Notes: generated by a model not told the origin, from the letters alone. Positions 8,531-20,128 are shown, counted from the stretch's first letter. The stretch is 64,000 nt of DNA from Streptomyces mobaraensis NBRC 13819 = DSM 40847 (GCF_017916255.1 NZ_CP072827.1:7279501-7343500); one strand, 5' to 3'. Numbers and translations are program-made.

Positions 8531-8738
8531 ACGGCGAGGCTAGGACGGGCCGGGGGCGCCGCCTACCGGGCGGAACGCGCCCCGGTCCGTATCCGCCACC
8601 GCCCCGGCCCGCGCGGCGCAGGCCGGGCGCCCGCCCGGCCCCGGGATACCGCGCCGTGCGGCGGTCGCCGAGCACGGCCGCCGGCGGGGGAGTTCGGCCG
8701 GAATCCGCTCCGCCCGGCGCCGGGTCATGGGCCGCCGG

Positions 8739-9551
8739 TCAGGAACAGGCGGCGTCCGCGCACAGCCGCCACGGCTCCCAGCTCAGGAAGCGGTCCCGCT
8801 CGGTGGCCGTCCAGTAGCGGTCGCGGTTCCACTCCCGGGCGACCAGCCGCAGCCGGCCGTCGGGGAGCTGGGTGACGGACGGCGCGCTCAGGCCGACCCC
8901 GCTCTCCGGCACCAGGCCCGTGGCGCGGACCCCGCCCCAGTGGTCGTCGGTGTTCGCGTACTGGCTGCGCACCTCCATGGCCGCGCCGGTGGACCGGCTC
9001 GCGGCGAAGGCGTGCAGCCGGCCGTCGCGCTCCTTGAAGAGGGACAGGCCGCCGTGGTACGGGGGCGGGGCCAGCTCGAAGCCCTCCGCCGGGGGCCACG
9101 CGTCGTCGGGCGTGCGCAGCACGGTGTGGCAGAAGCCGCCGTAGGAGGAGAAGAACACCTCCAGCTCGCCGACGGCGTTCTCCACCGCGTCCACCTCGTA
9201 CAGCTTGGGGCCGACGGGCGTCGCGCTCACCCGCTCCCAACCGCCGTACGCGCCGCCCGGCTCGTCCTGGGACCGGTGCCAGACGAAGGGCAGCCCGCCC
9301 ATCGTCGAGGTGTCGTAGAACTGCTGGAACTGCTCGGTCCGGCCGTCGGCGCGGACGGCCGACACCAGCGTCCCGGCGACGGGCCGGTCGGCCCGGCCGA
9401 CGGCCGTGGTGTCCGTGCCGCACGCCCGCGCCGCCGCCCGGGCGCCGGGCGCGGCCGTGGCGGCGCCGCCCGCGAGCGCGGGCAGCAGCGCCAGGACGCC
9501 GCACAGCACGGCGCGCGCCAAGCGGCGGCGGGGGGCTGTTCTCCGGTGCAT
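8739..9551 (-). CDS. secreted protein, possibly beta-propeller or lectin-like
   Basis: 270 residues with a signal peptide (MHRRTAPRRRLARAV, hydrophobic core to about residue 30, Ala-rich cleavage region). The mature protein has repeating units with aromatic pairs such as PFVWHRSQDE, GGWERV, LHAFAASRS, DDHWGGV, LRLVAREWN and RYWTATE, a spacing typical of beta-propeller/PLL-type or sialidase-like repeats. Four cysteines (about 43, 162 and two near the end) could form disulfides. I cannot assign an activity. ATG 9551 follows GGAGG. It lies downstream of the 2-hydroxyacid dehydrogenase on the same strand and may belong to that transcription unit. Confidence 0.6.
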   Translation of the reverse strand: MHRRTAPRRRLARAVLCGVLALLPALAGGAATAAPGARAAARACGTDTTAVGRADRPVAGTLVSAVRADGRTEQFQQFYDTSTMGGLPFVWHRSQDEPGGAYGGWERVSATPVGPKLYEVDAVENAVGELEVFFSSYGGFCHTVLRTPDDAWPPAEGFELAPPPYHGGLSLFKERDGRLHAFAASRSTGAAMEVRSQYANTDDHWGGVRATGLVPESGVGLSAPSVTQLPDGRLRLVAREWNRDRYWTATERDRFLSWEPWRLCADAACS

Positions 9552-9580
9552 GTCGGAACCTCCGGTCAGGGAAAGGGGCT

Positions 9581-10555
9581 TCAGGAGACCACGTCGCGCG
9601 GCGGCTTGCCCTCGAAGTACTCCAGGACGTTCTGCACGGCGGCGAGCGCGATGCGCACCAGCGTCTCCCGGGTGACGCCCGCGACGTGCGGGGACAGCAC
9701 CACGTTGGGCGCGCGCAGCAACCGCAGCGACGCCGGGGGCGGTTCCGGGTCGAAGACGTCGAGCCCGGCGCCCGCCAGCGCGCCCGCCTCCAGCGCGTCG
9801 GCGAGCGCCTCCTGGTCGATCAGGGCGCCCCGGGCCGTGTTGACCACGAACGCGGTGGGTTTGAGCAGGGCCAGCCGTGCGGCGTCCAGCAGGTGCCGGG
9901 TGGCGTCCGTGAGCGGCGCGTGCAACGTGACGTAGTCGGAGGTGCGCAGCAGCTCCTCCAGCTCGACGCGGCGGGCGCCGAGCCGGGCCTCGGTCTCCGG
10001 CGGGGCCGCCTCCGGCCCGCTGTAGACGATCCGCATGTCGAACGCCGCCGCCCGGCGGGCGACTTCGGTGCCGATGGTGCCGAGGCCCACGACGCCCAGC
10101 GTCTTGCCGGACAGTTCCGTGATGGACGACTGGAGGCGCGGCAGCGCCCAGTCGCCCTCGGCGAGCGCGGTGTGCGCGGGGACCAGCCGCTTGGCGAGGG
10201 CCAGCATCAGGGCGAAGGTCTGCTCGGCCACGTTCTGCCGCTCCGCCGTGCTGGAGCCGATGGTGCACACCGGGACCGACCGGGCGCGGGCCGCGTCCAG
10301 GTCCACGTAGTCGTAGCCGTGACTGGCGCACTGCACCAGCTCCAGGGCGGGCGCGGCGGCGAAGTGCGCGGCGGTCACCGGTCCGAGACCGGTGATGACG
10401 ACGTGCGCATCGCGCAGCGCGGCGGGGTCCTCGTCGGCCGACTCCACGACCGTGACCCGGGCCCGGCCCGGGAACAGCCCGGCGAGCGCGGCACCGGCCG
10501 TCCGCCCGCCGACGTGCGGGGAGACCACGGCCAGGACGTTCCTGAGCTCGTTCAC
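9581..10555 (-). CDS. NAD(P)-dependent D-2-hydroxyacid dehydrogenase
   Basis: 324 residues of the phosphoglycerate/glyoxylate/hydroxypyruvate reductase superfamily. The Rossmann motif GLGTIG is at 157-162. The catalytic triad is visible as Arg in NTARG (about 242), Glu in DPEPPP (about 271) and His in LSPHVAG (about 290). It interconverts a 2-keto acid and a D-2-hydroxy acid. Its ATG overlaps the stop of the upstream FMN-dependent hydroxyacid oxidase by 4 bp, so the two are translationally coupled and probably act on related 2-hydroxy/2-oxo acids. No C-terminal ACT domain is present, which argues against classical SerA. Confidence 0.85.
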   Translation of the reverse strand: MNELRNVLAVVSPHVGGRTAGAALAGLFPGRARVTVVESADEDPAALRDAHVVITGLGPVTAAHFAAAPALELVQCASHGYDYVDLDAARARSVPVCTIGSSTAERQNVAEQTFALMLALAKRLVPAHTALAEGDWALPRLQSSITELSGKTLGVVGLGTIGTEVARRAAAFDMRIVYSGPEAAPPETEARLGARRVELEELLRTSDYVTLHAPLTDATRHLLDAARLALLKPTAFVVNTARGALIDQEALADALEAGALAGAGLDVFDPEPPPASLRLLRAPNVVLSPHVAGVTRETLVRIALAAVQNVLEYFEGKPPRDVVS

Positions 10556-11727
10556 AGCGCCTCCCGCACCAGGTCGGCCGGGCCCGGCGAGGCGGGGTCC
10601 GCGTGCCCGGACAGGGCCAGGGTGAGGTCCAGCTCGGCCAGCACGGACCGGATGACGTGGTCCACGCCCGCCTGCCCGTCCAGGGCCAGCCCGTACACGT
10701 ACGGCCGGCCCAGCAGTACCGCCCGCGCCCCCAGCGCGAGCGCCTTGAACACGTCGTCACCCGTGCGGATCCCGCTGTCGAACAGCACCGTGAGCCGGTC
10801 CCCGGCCGCCGCCACCACGCCGGGCAGCGCGTCGGCGGCGGCCACCGCGCCCGCCACCTGCCGGCCGCCGTGGTTGGAGACGACGACGCCGTCCATGCCC
10901 GCGTCGGCGGCGGCCCGCGCGTCGTCCGGGTGCAGCACGCCCTTGAGCACGATCGGGCCGTCCCAGTGCTCGCGGAGGAACGCCAGGTCGGGCCAGGTCT
11001 TCCCGGCGTCGGAGAACATCCCGAGGAAGTGCCGGACCGCCGCCTCCCGGTCCTCCTCCACGGGCTTGGCCAGCCCGGCCCGGAACGCCGGGTCGCTGAA
11101 GTAGTTGGCGGTGCCGACGCCGTGCAGGAACGGCAGGTACGCCTGGTCCAGGTCGCGGGGGCGCCAGGACAGCAGCGGAGTGTCGAGGGTGACGAACAGG
11201 GCCGAGTAGCCGGCCGCGCGGGCCCGGGCCAGGAAACTCCGGGCCACCTCGCGGTCCTTCGGCCAGTACAGCTGGAACCACCGCTCGGCGTCGCCCATCG
11301 CCTCCGCGACCCGCTCCATCGGCGTGCTGGACGCCGACGACAGGACGTACGGGACGCCGCGCGCGGCGGCGGCGCGGGCCGCCGCCGGCTCCGCGTCCGG
11401 GTGCGCGATCTTCAGGATGCCGACCGGCGCCAGTGCGAGCGGCGCCGGCAGCCGGCGGCCGAACAGCTCGCCGGACAGGTCGCGTTCGGCCACGTCGCGC
11501 AGCATCCGCGGGACGATCCGCCACCGGTCGAGGGCGGCGCGGTTGGCGCGGGCGGTGCTCCCCGTGCCCGCCGCGCCGATCATGTACCCCGCCGGGCCGG
11601 CGCCGAGCCGCCGTTCGACCAGTGCCTCCAGCCGGCTCGGATCGGCCGGCAGCCGGGGCACCGCCCCCGACAGGCCGTTCAGGTAGATCTCGTACTGGTA
11701 GTCCGCCCAGCGCGGCGTGGTCGTCAT
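10552..11727 (-). CDS. FMN-dependent alpha-hydroxyacid oxidase (lactate 2-monooxygenase-like)
   Basis: 391 residues with the (beta/alpha)8 FMN-oxidoreductase fold. The opening WADYQYEIYLNGLSG resembles lactate 2-monooxygenase rather than glycolate oxidase. LAPVGILKIAHPDAE is the FMN-contact region. VVSNHGGRQ (His about 284) holds the catalytic histidine and following arginine, and VLFDSGIRTG binds the FMN phosphate. It oxidises L-lactate or another L-2-hydroxyacid. It is the first gene of a coupled pair with the D-2-hydroxyacid dehydrogenase and is divergent from a PucR-type regulator 115 bp away, which probably controls it. Confidence 0.85.
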   Translation of the reverse strand: MTTTPRWADYQYEIYLNGLSGAVPRLPADPSRLEALVERRLGAGPAGYMIGAAGTGSTARANRAALDRWRIVPRMLRDVAERDLSGELFGRRLPAPLALAPVGILKIAHPDAEPAAARAAAARGVPYVLSSASSTPMERVAEAMGDAERWFQLYWPKDREVARSFLARARAAGYSALFVTLDTPLLSWRPRDLDQAYLPFLHGVGTANYFSDPAFRAGLAKPVEEDREAAVRHFLGMFSDAGKTWPDLAFLREHWDGPIVLKGVLHPDDARAAADAGMDGVVVSNHGGRQVAGAVAAADALPGVVAAAGDRLTVLFDSGIRTGDDVFKALALGARAVLLGRPYVYGLALDGQAGVDHVIRSVLAELDLTLALSGHADPASPGPADLVREAL

Positions 11728-11842
11728 GGGTCCGTCCCGCCTCCCGTCCGTGGAACCGCTGCGTTCCGGCAGCGATCCTCACGGCGGCGACGTGCCCCGT
11801 CCACGGTGGTGCGCACGGGGTGAGTGCTGCGACCATCACGGG

Positions 11843-13051
11843 GTGACGAACGAACGCGAGCGGATCCGCCGGGAGCTGGTCGCCGACCCCCGCGTCGTCG
11901 AGGCCGTCGTCGACGCGGTGCACGAACGGGTCCCCGCCTACGCGGACCTGGACGACGGGCGCCGCGGGGAGGTCCGGGCGATAGCGGCCTGGGCGCTGGA
12001 GCGCTTCCTGCACCTGTGGGCCGTCGACGGCGACATCGGCCCCGCCGACCTGCGGCGCTTCCGCGGCATCGCGGCGGCCCGGGCGGCGGACGGCCGCCCG
12101 CTGCCGGCCGTGCTGCGGGCCTACCGGGTCGCCGCCGCCGTGCTGGTGGACGAGATCGCGGCCCGCGCCGCCCCCTCCTCCGCCGCCGACGCGTTCGCCC
12201 TCACCCGGCAGCTCCTCACCACCCTCGACACCCTGTGCGAGGTGATGGCCGGCTCCTACACCGCCACCAGCGAACGCCTGGCGGGCGACCGGGCGCAGGC
12301 GCTGCGCCTGCTGCTGGACGACCTGATCGCCGGCCGGCACGCCTCCGTCGGCGCGGTGACCGACCGGGCGGCCCGCCTCGGCGTCGAACTGCCGTACCCC
12401 TACTGCCTGCTGGCCGTCGGACCGGGCCGGGACGACCGCCCTGCGGACCCGGCGGAGCTGCTCGCCGCGCTCACCGGCCCGGCCGCCGGCACCCCGCTGG
12501 CCACCGCGCAGGGCCCGCGCACGGTGCTGCTGCTCCCGGCGGACGCCGCCGGGGCGGCCCCCGCGGTGCTGCGGGAACGCGGCCTGCGCGGCTGCGCGAT
12601 CACCGGCGAGGGCCTGGACCGGATCGCCGTCGCCCACCGCCTCGCCACCTGCGCCCTCACCACCGCGCCGGAGCACGCCCACCGCCCCGGGCGGATCCTC
12701 ACCGACGCCGACGCGCACGTCCTGGCGCTGCTCGCCGGGCACCCGGCCACGGACGCGGAACACATCGGCCGCCTGGTCCTCGGCCCGCTCGCCCGCCCCG
12801 CCCAGCGGCACCTGCTGGAGGCCCTCACCGCGTACCTCGACACGGGATCCGCCACCGCCGCCGCCCGCGGCCTGCGGCTGCACCCGCAGTCCCTGCGCTA
12901 CCGGTTGCGCCGGGTCCGCGAACTGAGCGGCCGCGACCCGCGCGACCCCTGGCAGCGGCTCACCCTCGACATCGCGCGGACGGTGGCGGGCCCGCCGCCC
13001 GGACGGGACGACGGGCCCGGGGGAGGGGCGTTCCGGGTCAGCAGCCCTTGA
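11843..13051 (+). CDS. PucR/CdaR-type helix-turn-helix regulator
   Basis: 402 residues. The N-terminal helical domain (about 1-160) resembles the RsbT/sensor-like part of actinobacterial PucR proteins. The middle domain (about 165-300) is GGDEF-like but degenerate. The C-terminal PucR HTH is clear: LLEALTAYLDTGSATAAA and LRLHPQSLRYRLRRVRELSG (about 330-375). GTG 11843 is used because the family begins shortly before RIRRELV. Its position divergent from the hydroxyacid oxidase/dehydrogenase operon suggests local control by a hydroxy- or keto-acid. The 3' end overlaps the convergent HNH nuclease gene by 14 bp. Confidence 0.8.
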   Translation: MTNERERIRRELVADPRVVEAVVDAVHERVPAYADLDDGRRGEVRAIAAWALERFLHLWAVDGDIGPADLRRFRGIAAARAADGRPLPAVLRAYRVAAAVLVDEIAARAAPSSAADAFALTRQLLTTLDTLCEVMAGSYTATSERLAGDRAQALRLLLDDLIAGRHASVGAVTDRAARLGVELPYPYCLLAVGPGRDDRPADPAELLAALTGPAAGTPLATAQGPRTVLLLPADAAGAAPAVLRERGLRGCAITGEGLDRIAVAHRLATCALTTAPEHAHRPGRILTDADAHVLALLAGHPATDAEHIGRLVLGPLARPAQRHLLEALTAYLDTGSATAAARGLRLHPQSLRYRLRRVRELSGRDPRDPWQRLTLDIARTVAGPPPGRDDGPGGGAFRVSSP

Positions 13052-13676
13052 GGACCGCCGCCAGCTTGTTCTTCTCGGCGCTGTCCACCGTGAGCTTGTA
13101 GTCGTGCTTGACGGTGACCCACATGCGCACGTACGTACAGGCGTAGTCGGCGCGCGAGGGCATCCACTTCGCCGGGTCCTTGTCGCCCTTGGCCTGGTTG
13201 ACGCGGTCGGTCACGGCGATGAGCTGCGGGCGCGTCAGGTCGTTGGCGAACTTCTGCCGGTCGGCCTTGGTCCACTTGTCGGCCCCGGAGCGCCACGCCT
13301 CGGCGAGCGGGACGACGTGGTCGATGTCGATGTCGGAGGCGTCGTGCCAGGTGGCGCCGTCGTAGGGGGAGTACCAGGTGCCCTCGACGGCGGCGCAGCG
13401 GTCGTCCTGCTCGACGCCCTGGCCGTCGCGCTGGAGGACGACCTCGCGGGTGTTGCACTCGCCGTGCTGGGTGATCCAGTGCGGGAACTGGGCCCGGCTG
13501 TAGCCGTCGAGCGTGCCTTCCGGGCGGACGGTCAGCGCGTTCACGTACGAGCGCGCGGTGGCGGCGTCCACCGGGGCGGGCGGCGCGGCCTGGGCGCTCG
13601 GCCCGTTGAGGACGATCGCGCCGGTCAGGGCGGCGAGGCCGGCGGTGACGGATATTCGACGCGCGTAGAGACGCAT
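13038..13676 (-). CDS. secreted HNH/DUF1524-type endonuclease
   Basis: 212 residues. A signal peptide (MRLYARRISVTAGLAALTG, cleavage near AQA at about 30) shows export. The core has DIDIDHVVPLAEAW (about 117-130), the metal-binding Asp-His motif of GmrSD-C/DUF1524-like HNH nucleases, then RQKFANDLTRPQLIAV and WMPSRADYACTYV, also conserved in extracellular Streptomyces nucleases. Cysteine pairs (GECNT/DDRCA and YACTY/KGC) suggest disulfides. Likely an extracellular nuclease for nutrient scavenging. It overlaps the PucR gene tail to tail, and upstream regulatory sequence is described at 13756-13811. Confidence 0.85.
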   Translation of the reverse strand: MRLYARRISVTAGLAALTGAIVLNGPSAQAAPPAPVDAATARSYVNALTVRPEGTLDGYSRAQFPHWITQHGECNTREVVLQRDGQGVEQDDRCAAVEGTWYSPYDGATWHDASDIDIDHVVPLAEAWRSGADKWTKADRQKFANDLTRPQLIAVTDRVNQAKGDKDPAKWMPSRADYACTYVRMWVTVKHDYKLTVDSAEKNKLAAVLKGC

Positions 13677-13755
13677 GCGTGACGCTCCCGAGTGGTGGGT
13701 GGAGGGAATCGCGGATCAGGCTGATGGCACCGGGTGTCCGGGGGGTGAGTGCCGG

Positions 13756-13811
13756 GCAACACAATGACGGCGTGCGCATGTCAAAACAAGTGTTCTGAAA
13801 GTGATCTCACT
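13756..13811 (-). promoter_or_regulatory. candidate promoter and palindrome upstream of the secreted nuclease
   Basis: On the minus strand a -35 TTGACA (13784-13779) is followed 17 bp later by a weak -10 TGTTGC (13761-13756). Just upstream lies the palindrome AGTGA-TC-TCACT (13800-13811), which resembles the published BldD half-site AGTGA. This would suit developmental control, but regulator identity is inference. Confidence 0.35.
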
Positions 13812-13860
13812 CTCGAAAACCGGATCCGGCCGGGAAGGAGCCGGCGTTCGGGCATGCGAA

Positions 13861-13892
13861 GGGCCCGCACGCGGTGGTGTGCGTACGGGCCC
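13861..13892. terminator. hairpin terminator between nuclease promoter and MFS gene end
   Basis: 12-bp arms at 13861-13872 and 13881-13892 (GGGCCCG... and ...CGGGCCC) with one mismatch and an 8-base loop. It lies just downstream of the MFS gene stop on the minus strand. Confidence 0.6.
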
Positions 13893-13933
13893 GGTCGCCG
13901 TGTCCGGCCGGGGTCACCGGCCCTGACGGCGCG

Positions 13934-15436
13934 TCAGGGAGTGCCGGTCGGGGTGCCGGTGTCCGCGCTCGCGGCGGTGAGCGGGGTGGCGATGTCCTCC
14001 AGCGAGCGGCGTTCGGCGGGCAGCGCGAGGAAGCCCGCCACCACGCCCGCGACCGTCATCAGGCCCGCCCCGATCTGGAAGGCCAGCACGGTGTCGCCGA
14101 CCACCCCGGAGCCGGTCAGCTTGGCGAACAGCAGCGGGCCGGTGATGCCGCCGGCGGCCGTGCCGACCGCGTAGAAGAAGGCGATGGCCAGGGCGCGCGT
14201 CTCCATCGGGAAGATCTCGCTCACCGTCAGATAGGCGCTGCTCGCGCCCGCCGAGGCGAAGAACAGCACCGCGCACCAGCAGGCCGTCATCGTGACCGCC
14301 GTCAGCGAACCCCGGCCGAACAGCCAGGCGGTGCCGAACAGCAGCAGACCGCTCAGCACGTACGTGCTCGTGATCATCGGCCGCCGGCCGACGGTGTCGA
14401 AGAGGCGCCCCAGCAGCAGCGGGCCGAGGAAGTTCACGAAGGCGATGACCGCGAAGTAGTAGCCCGTGTGGCCGGAGGGCACCGAGAAGAAGTCGGTGAG
14501 GATCGAGCCGAAGCCGAAGGTGATCGCGTTGTAGAGGAACGCCTGGCCGATGAAGAGCGCCAGACCCAGCGCGGACCGGCGGGGATAGTCGCGGAAGACG
14601 GTCCGCGCGATGGTCAGGAAGCCGACGCTACCGCGCCGGTGGATGGTGATCTCCCGGTCCACCGGCTCGCAGGCGCGGCCCGTGTCGGCGGCGACCTTCC
14701 GCTCGATGGAGTCGACCAGTTCCTCCGCCTCCTCGCCGCGGCCGTGGATGAACAGCCAGCGGGGCGACTCGGGGACGTTCCGCCGGACCAGCAGGATCAC
14801 CAGGCCCAGGACGACGCCCAGCCCGAAGGTGAGCCGCCAGCCGAGCCAGGCCGGGAACAGGTCGGTGTCGAGCATGAGGACCGACAGCAGCGAGCCGCCC
14901 ACCGCCCCGATCCAGAAGCTGCCGTTGATGATGAGGTCCACGCGCCCGCGGTACGGGGCCGGTATCAGCTCGTCCACCGCGGAGTTGATGGCCGCGTACT
15001 CACCGCCGATGCCGCAGCCGGTGAGGAAGCGGAAGAGGAAGAACCACCAGGAGTGGAAGGAGAGCCCGGTCATCGCGGTCGCGGCCAGGTACACCGCGAG
15101 CGTCAGCATGAACAGCCTTTTGCGGCCCAGCCGGTCGGTCAGCCAGCCGAAGAAGAGGGCGCCCGTACAGGCGCCCGCCACGTAGAGCGCGGCGGCGAGC
15201 CCGGTCACCTGGGCGGAGGAGATGTCGAGGCCGCTGCCGTGCTCGGACAGCCGGGAGGCGATGTTGCCGACGACGGTCACCTCGAGGCCGTCGAGTATCC
15301 ACACCGTGCCGAGGCCGATCACCACCATCCAGTGCCACCGCGACCACGGCAGCCGGTCCAGCCGTGCCGGGACGGACGTGGTCACCGTCCCCGCGTCACC
15401 CCCCGCGCCGTCGGAACGCTGTTCGACCGTTGCCAT
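13934..15436 (-). CDS. MFS transporter, metabolite:proton symporter type
   Basis: 500 residues with about 12 hydrophobic segments. The MFS signature between TM2 and TM3 is visible as [13 protein letters not shown], repeated in the second half as [12 protein letters not shown]. The charged central loop (about 215-260) and opening [17 protein letters not shown] fit the sugar/aromatic-acid symporter branch (SP/AAHS-like) rather than drug exporters. The substrate is unknown. ATG 15436 follows GGGAGG. It is monocistronic, with a terminator at 13861-13892. A region with no gene (15437-15742) lies upstream. Confidence 0.8.
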   Translation of the reverse strand: MATVEQRSDGAGGDAGTVTTSVPARLDRLPWSRWHWMVVIGLGTVWILDGLEVTVVGNIASRLSEHGSGLDISSAQVTGLAAALYVAGACTGALFFGWLTDRLGRKRLFMLTLAVYLAATAMTGLSFHSWWFFLFRFLTGCGIGGEYAAINSAVDELIPAPYRGRVDLIINGSFWIGAVGGSLLSVLMLDTDLFPAWLGWRLTFGLGVVLGLVILLVRRNVPESPRWLFIHGRGEEAEELVDSIERKVAADTGRACEPVDREITIHRRGSVGFLTIARTVFRDYPRRSALGLALFIGQAFLYNAITFGFGSILTDFFSVPSGHTGYYFAVIAFVNFLGPLLLGRLFDTVGRRPMITSTYVLSGLLLFGTAWLFGRGSLTAVTMTACWCAVLFFASAGASSAYLTVSEIFPMETRALAIAFFYAVGTAAGGITGPLLFAKLTGSGVVGDTVLAFQIGAGLMTVAGVVAGFLALPAERRSLEDIATPLTAASADTGTPTGTP

Positions 15437-15742
15437 GACGCACCTCCCGGACAGCTCGGCCGGAAACCCCGCGCTCCCGGCCGGACGTCCCGGCGTCTGC
15501 CCCCGGTGGTCGGCGGCACACCCGGTGACCTGCGTCGCGTGAGGCTCACGGGACGCGCGCGGCGAGCGCCGCGCGGGCGGGTGAGGCAAGGAACGTGCGT
15601 GGTGTCGTCGGAACCGCCCGGGAGCACGGCGCGTGCCCCGGACCCCGGTCCGGACGGAACCGGTCCTTCCAGTTTCCCTCGGAACCGGCCGGCGGCCCAC
15701 CCGGGGAGCGGGGAGACGGCGGACGGCAGGGGTTCGCCGGGC
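15437..15742. other. non-coding spacer
   Basis: 306 bp between the MFS gene start and the end of the secreted Cys-His protein gene, both on the minus strand. It presumably holds the MFS promoter, but no convincing -35/-10 pair or small gene was found. Confidence 0.4.
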
Positions 15743-16294
15743 TCACCGGACGAGCAGGTCCCCGTCCGGCACGTCCGCCACCGTCACCCGGGCACGGGGC
15801 TGCCCGAGCCCCCGGGCCACCGCCCGCGCCACGCCCTCGGCGTCGGGGCCCGAGGGCACCGGAACCTGCTCGTCCGGGCCGTACGCCTCGATGGCCCGGG
15901 TCAGGTACCCCGGGTGCCAGGCCCCGAGCGCGCCCCTGACCTCCACGGACCGCACCGACCGGTGGCCGACCCGGTCCCGCAGGGCGGGCAGGATCGCGTC
16001 CGAGCGCAGCTCGCCGGGCACCTGGAACAGGCTGGCGTGGGCGCCCACCAGCCCGCCGCCGGCCAGCCGCACGGTCACCGTCAGACAGCTGGTGACGCTC
16101 GGGTACAGCAGCGGCGTGCCCGGGGCGGCCTCGCGCACCTGGCCCTCGGTGATCCGGACGGCGTCCCCGGGGACGGCGTACGCGGCCCCGGCGCGCGTCC
16201 CGGCGGCCGGCCGGGCCTCGGCGGCGGTCGCGGTCGCGGCCGGCAGGGCCAGGGCGAGCAGGGCGGCGGTCACGGCGGCGGGCACGAGGCGCAC
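15743..16294 (-). CDS. secreted protein with CheD-like Cys...His spacing, unknown function
   Basis: 183 residues beginning at GTG 16294 (after AAAGGA) with a signal peptide (MRLVPAAVTAALLALALP, cleavage near TAAEA at about 25). The mature part contains SVTSCLTVTVRLAGGG followed by LVGAHASLF, a single Cys and a His 16 residues later with Thr/Ser before the Cys. That spacing resembles the catalytic Cys-His of CheD/CNF-type glutamine deamidases (GSC...GGLAH), although the rest is not clearly CheD. This is the only cysteine after the signal. It is divergent from a GNAT acetyltransferase 100 bp away. The function is not assigned. Confidence 0.55.
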   Translation of the reverse strand: MRLVPAAVTAALLALALPAATATAAEARPAAGTRAGAAYAVPGDAVRITEGQVREAAPGTPLLYPSVTSCLTVTVRLAGGGLVGAHASLFQVPGELRSDAILPALRDRVGHRSVRSVEVRGALGAWHPGYLTRAIEAYGPDEQVPVPSGPDAEGVARAVARGLGQPRARVTVADVPDGDLLVR

Positions 16295-16394
16295 GGGGGT
16301 CCTTTCACGGGCACGGAGGGGGCATCGAGCACAATAGTTCGAGTGCGGGTGCCGCCGGGCCCGTACCCCCGGCACGAGCGAGAGAGCACAGCGC

Positions 16395-17324
16395 ATGGGC
16401 ATCACCGTCGAATACGTCGCGTACCACGATGACGCGGACGCCGACGTCCGCCTGTACGAGGAGCTCTACGCCGGACTTCCGACGCCCGTTCCCGACCTGG
16501 GCCGCGCCGCCGCCGACCGCCCGGTGTGGACCGTCGTCGCCCGCCGCCCCGACGGCCGCCTCCTCGGCTGGGCCGAGGTCCACCCGCCGGCGGCCCGGGA
16601 CGACGCCGACGCCGCGGACGTCCAGTGGCTGCTGGTCTCCCGGGAGCGCGAACGCCTCACCACCGGTTTCCACGCCCGGCGCGCCACCACCGCCGAGGAG
16701 CGGGAGACGACCGGCCGGCTGCTGCGCGGCGCCGCCCGCCGGGCGGCGGCCGACGGGATCCCGGCACTGGAGTGGACCGGCACGGACGCCGACGGCGTCG
16801 CGGCGGACCTCGGCGCCCAAGCGCGGGAGGAACCGGGCGGACGCTGGACCACGCCCGTCCCGCTGTCCGACTGGCGACGGCCCGCCGCCCTGCCGCGGGT
16901 GACGGCCCGTCAGGTCACCGTCCCGGCCGCCGCAGGCCTGCTCGCGGAGCACGCCCGCCTCTACTCCGAGGTCACCGGACGCCCCTACACCCCGCGCGAC
17001 GCCGCCGAGGGGCTGCGCGACCTCCCGCCGCTCCCGCACCTGACCCTGGACCTCCTCACCCCGGCCGGTCGCACGGCCGCCCAGGTCACGGCCGTGCTCG
17101 CCGGCACGGAGGCGCTGGTCGACATCGTCTTCCGGAGCGCCGCGGCCGACGGGCCCGCCGTCGCCGGACTGCTCGCCGAACTCGTCGCCCGGCTCCGCCG
17201 CGACCACCCGCGGACCGCCCTGCTGGAGGTCCAGGAGCACGGCGACCCGGTCACCGCCGACGCCCTGGCCATTGCGGGCCTGCGGCCGGCCGAGCGGTGG
17301 TACCGCTACCGCCTGGAGCTGTGA
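16395..17324 (+). CDS. GNAT-family N-acetyltransferase (tandem domain)
   Basis: 309 residues with two GNAT-like halves, a common Streptomyces arrangement. The N-terminal half has GRLLGWAEVHPP and QWLLVSRERER (the beta4 and motif A region). The C-terminal half has RTAAQVTAVLAGTEALVDI and the terminal sequence ALAIAGLRPAERWYRYRLEL, typical of the end of the second domain. A clear acetyl-CoA P-loop (RxxGxG/A) is degenerate in the N-terminal half. It probably acetylates a small amine, but the substrate is unknown. Confidence 0.65.
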   Translation: MGITVEYVAYHDDADADVRLYEELYAGLPTPVPDLGRAAADRPVWTVVARRPDGRLLGWAEVHPPAARDDADAADVQWLLVSRERERLTTGFHARRATTAEERETTGRLLRGAARRAAADGIPALEWTGTDADGVAADLGAQAREEPGGRWTTPVPLSDWRRPAALPRVTARQVTVPAAAGLLAEHARLYSEVTGRPYTPRDAAEGLRDLPPLPHLTLDLLTPAGRTAAQVTAVLAGTEALVDIVFRSAAADGPAVAGLLAELVARLRRDHPRTALLEVQEHGDPVTADALAIAGLRPAERWYRYRLEL

Positions 17325-17440
17325 ACCGGGCCGCTCACGGCCGCCCGGCGCGGGCGTCCGCTCCGCCGGGCGGGTGCAGCCCGTTCGACGCGCCAGGCGG
17401 GCGCTTGCCAGCGTCCGCCCCACTCCGGAGCATGCGGCGC

Positions 17441-17677
17441 ATGGCAGAGTGCGAAGTTTGCGGCAACGACTACGACATGGCGTTCTACGTCGAGACCCAG
17501 GACGGCTCCCGGCACGCCTTCGACTCCTTCTCCTGCGCCATCCACCGCATGGCCCCGATCTGCGAGCACTGCCGCACCCGGGTCATCGGGCACGGCGTGG
17601 AGGCCGACGGGCAGTGGTACTGCTGCGCCCACTGCGCGCGGGAGGCCGGGAAGGCGGGCATCGTGGACCGGGTGTGA
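17441..17677 (+). CDS. small zinc-ribbon protein
   Basis: 78 residues with four CxxC-type or paired cysteine sites: CEVC (4-7), the SCAIH segment (about 31), CEHC (41-44) and CCAHC (about 60-64), giving likely two zinc sites. HAFDSFSCAIHRMAP matches small Prokaryotic-metallothionein/PMT-2-like proteins of actinobacteria. Start at ATG 17441 has GGAG 10 bp upstream; an in-frame ATG at 17432 is too close to it. Likely a metal-binding or regulatory accessory protein. Convergent with the terpene cyclase gene. Confidence 0.7.
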   Translation: MAECEVCGNDYDMAFYVETQDGSRHAFDSFSCAIHRMAPICEHCRTRVIGHGVEADGQWYCCAHCAREAGKAGIVDRV

Positions 17678-17686
17678 ACCGCCGCC

Positions 17687-17720
17687 GGGGGCGGGACGGC
17701 GCCACCGGCCGCCCGCCCCC
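17687..17720. terminator. convergent hairpin between zinc-ribbon gene and terpene cyclase
   Basis: GGGGGCGGG (17687-17695) pairs with CCCGCCCCC (17712-17720) across a 16-base loop, in the 51-bp gap between two convergent stops. It may end transcription in both directions. Confidence 0.5.
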
Positions 17721-17728
17721 GCCGCCGG

Positions 17729-20128
<2,400 letters not shown>

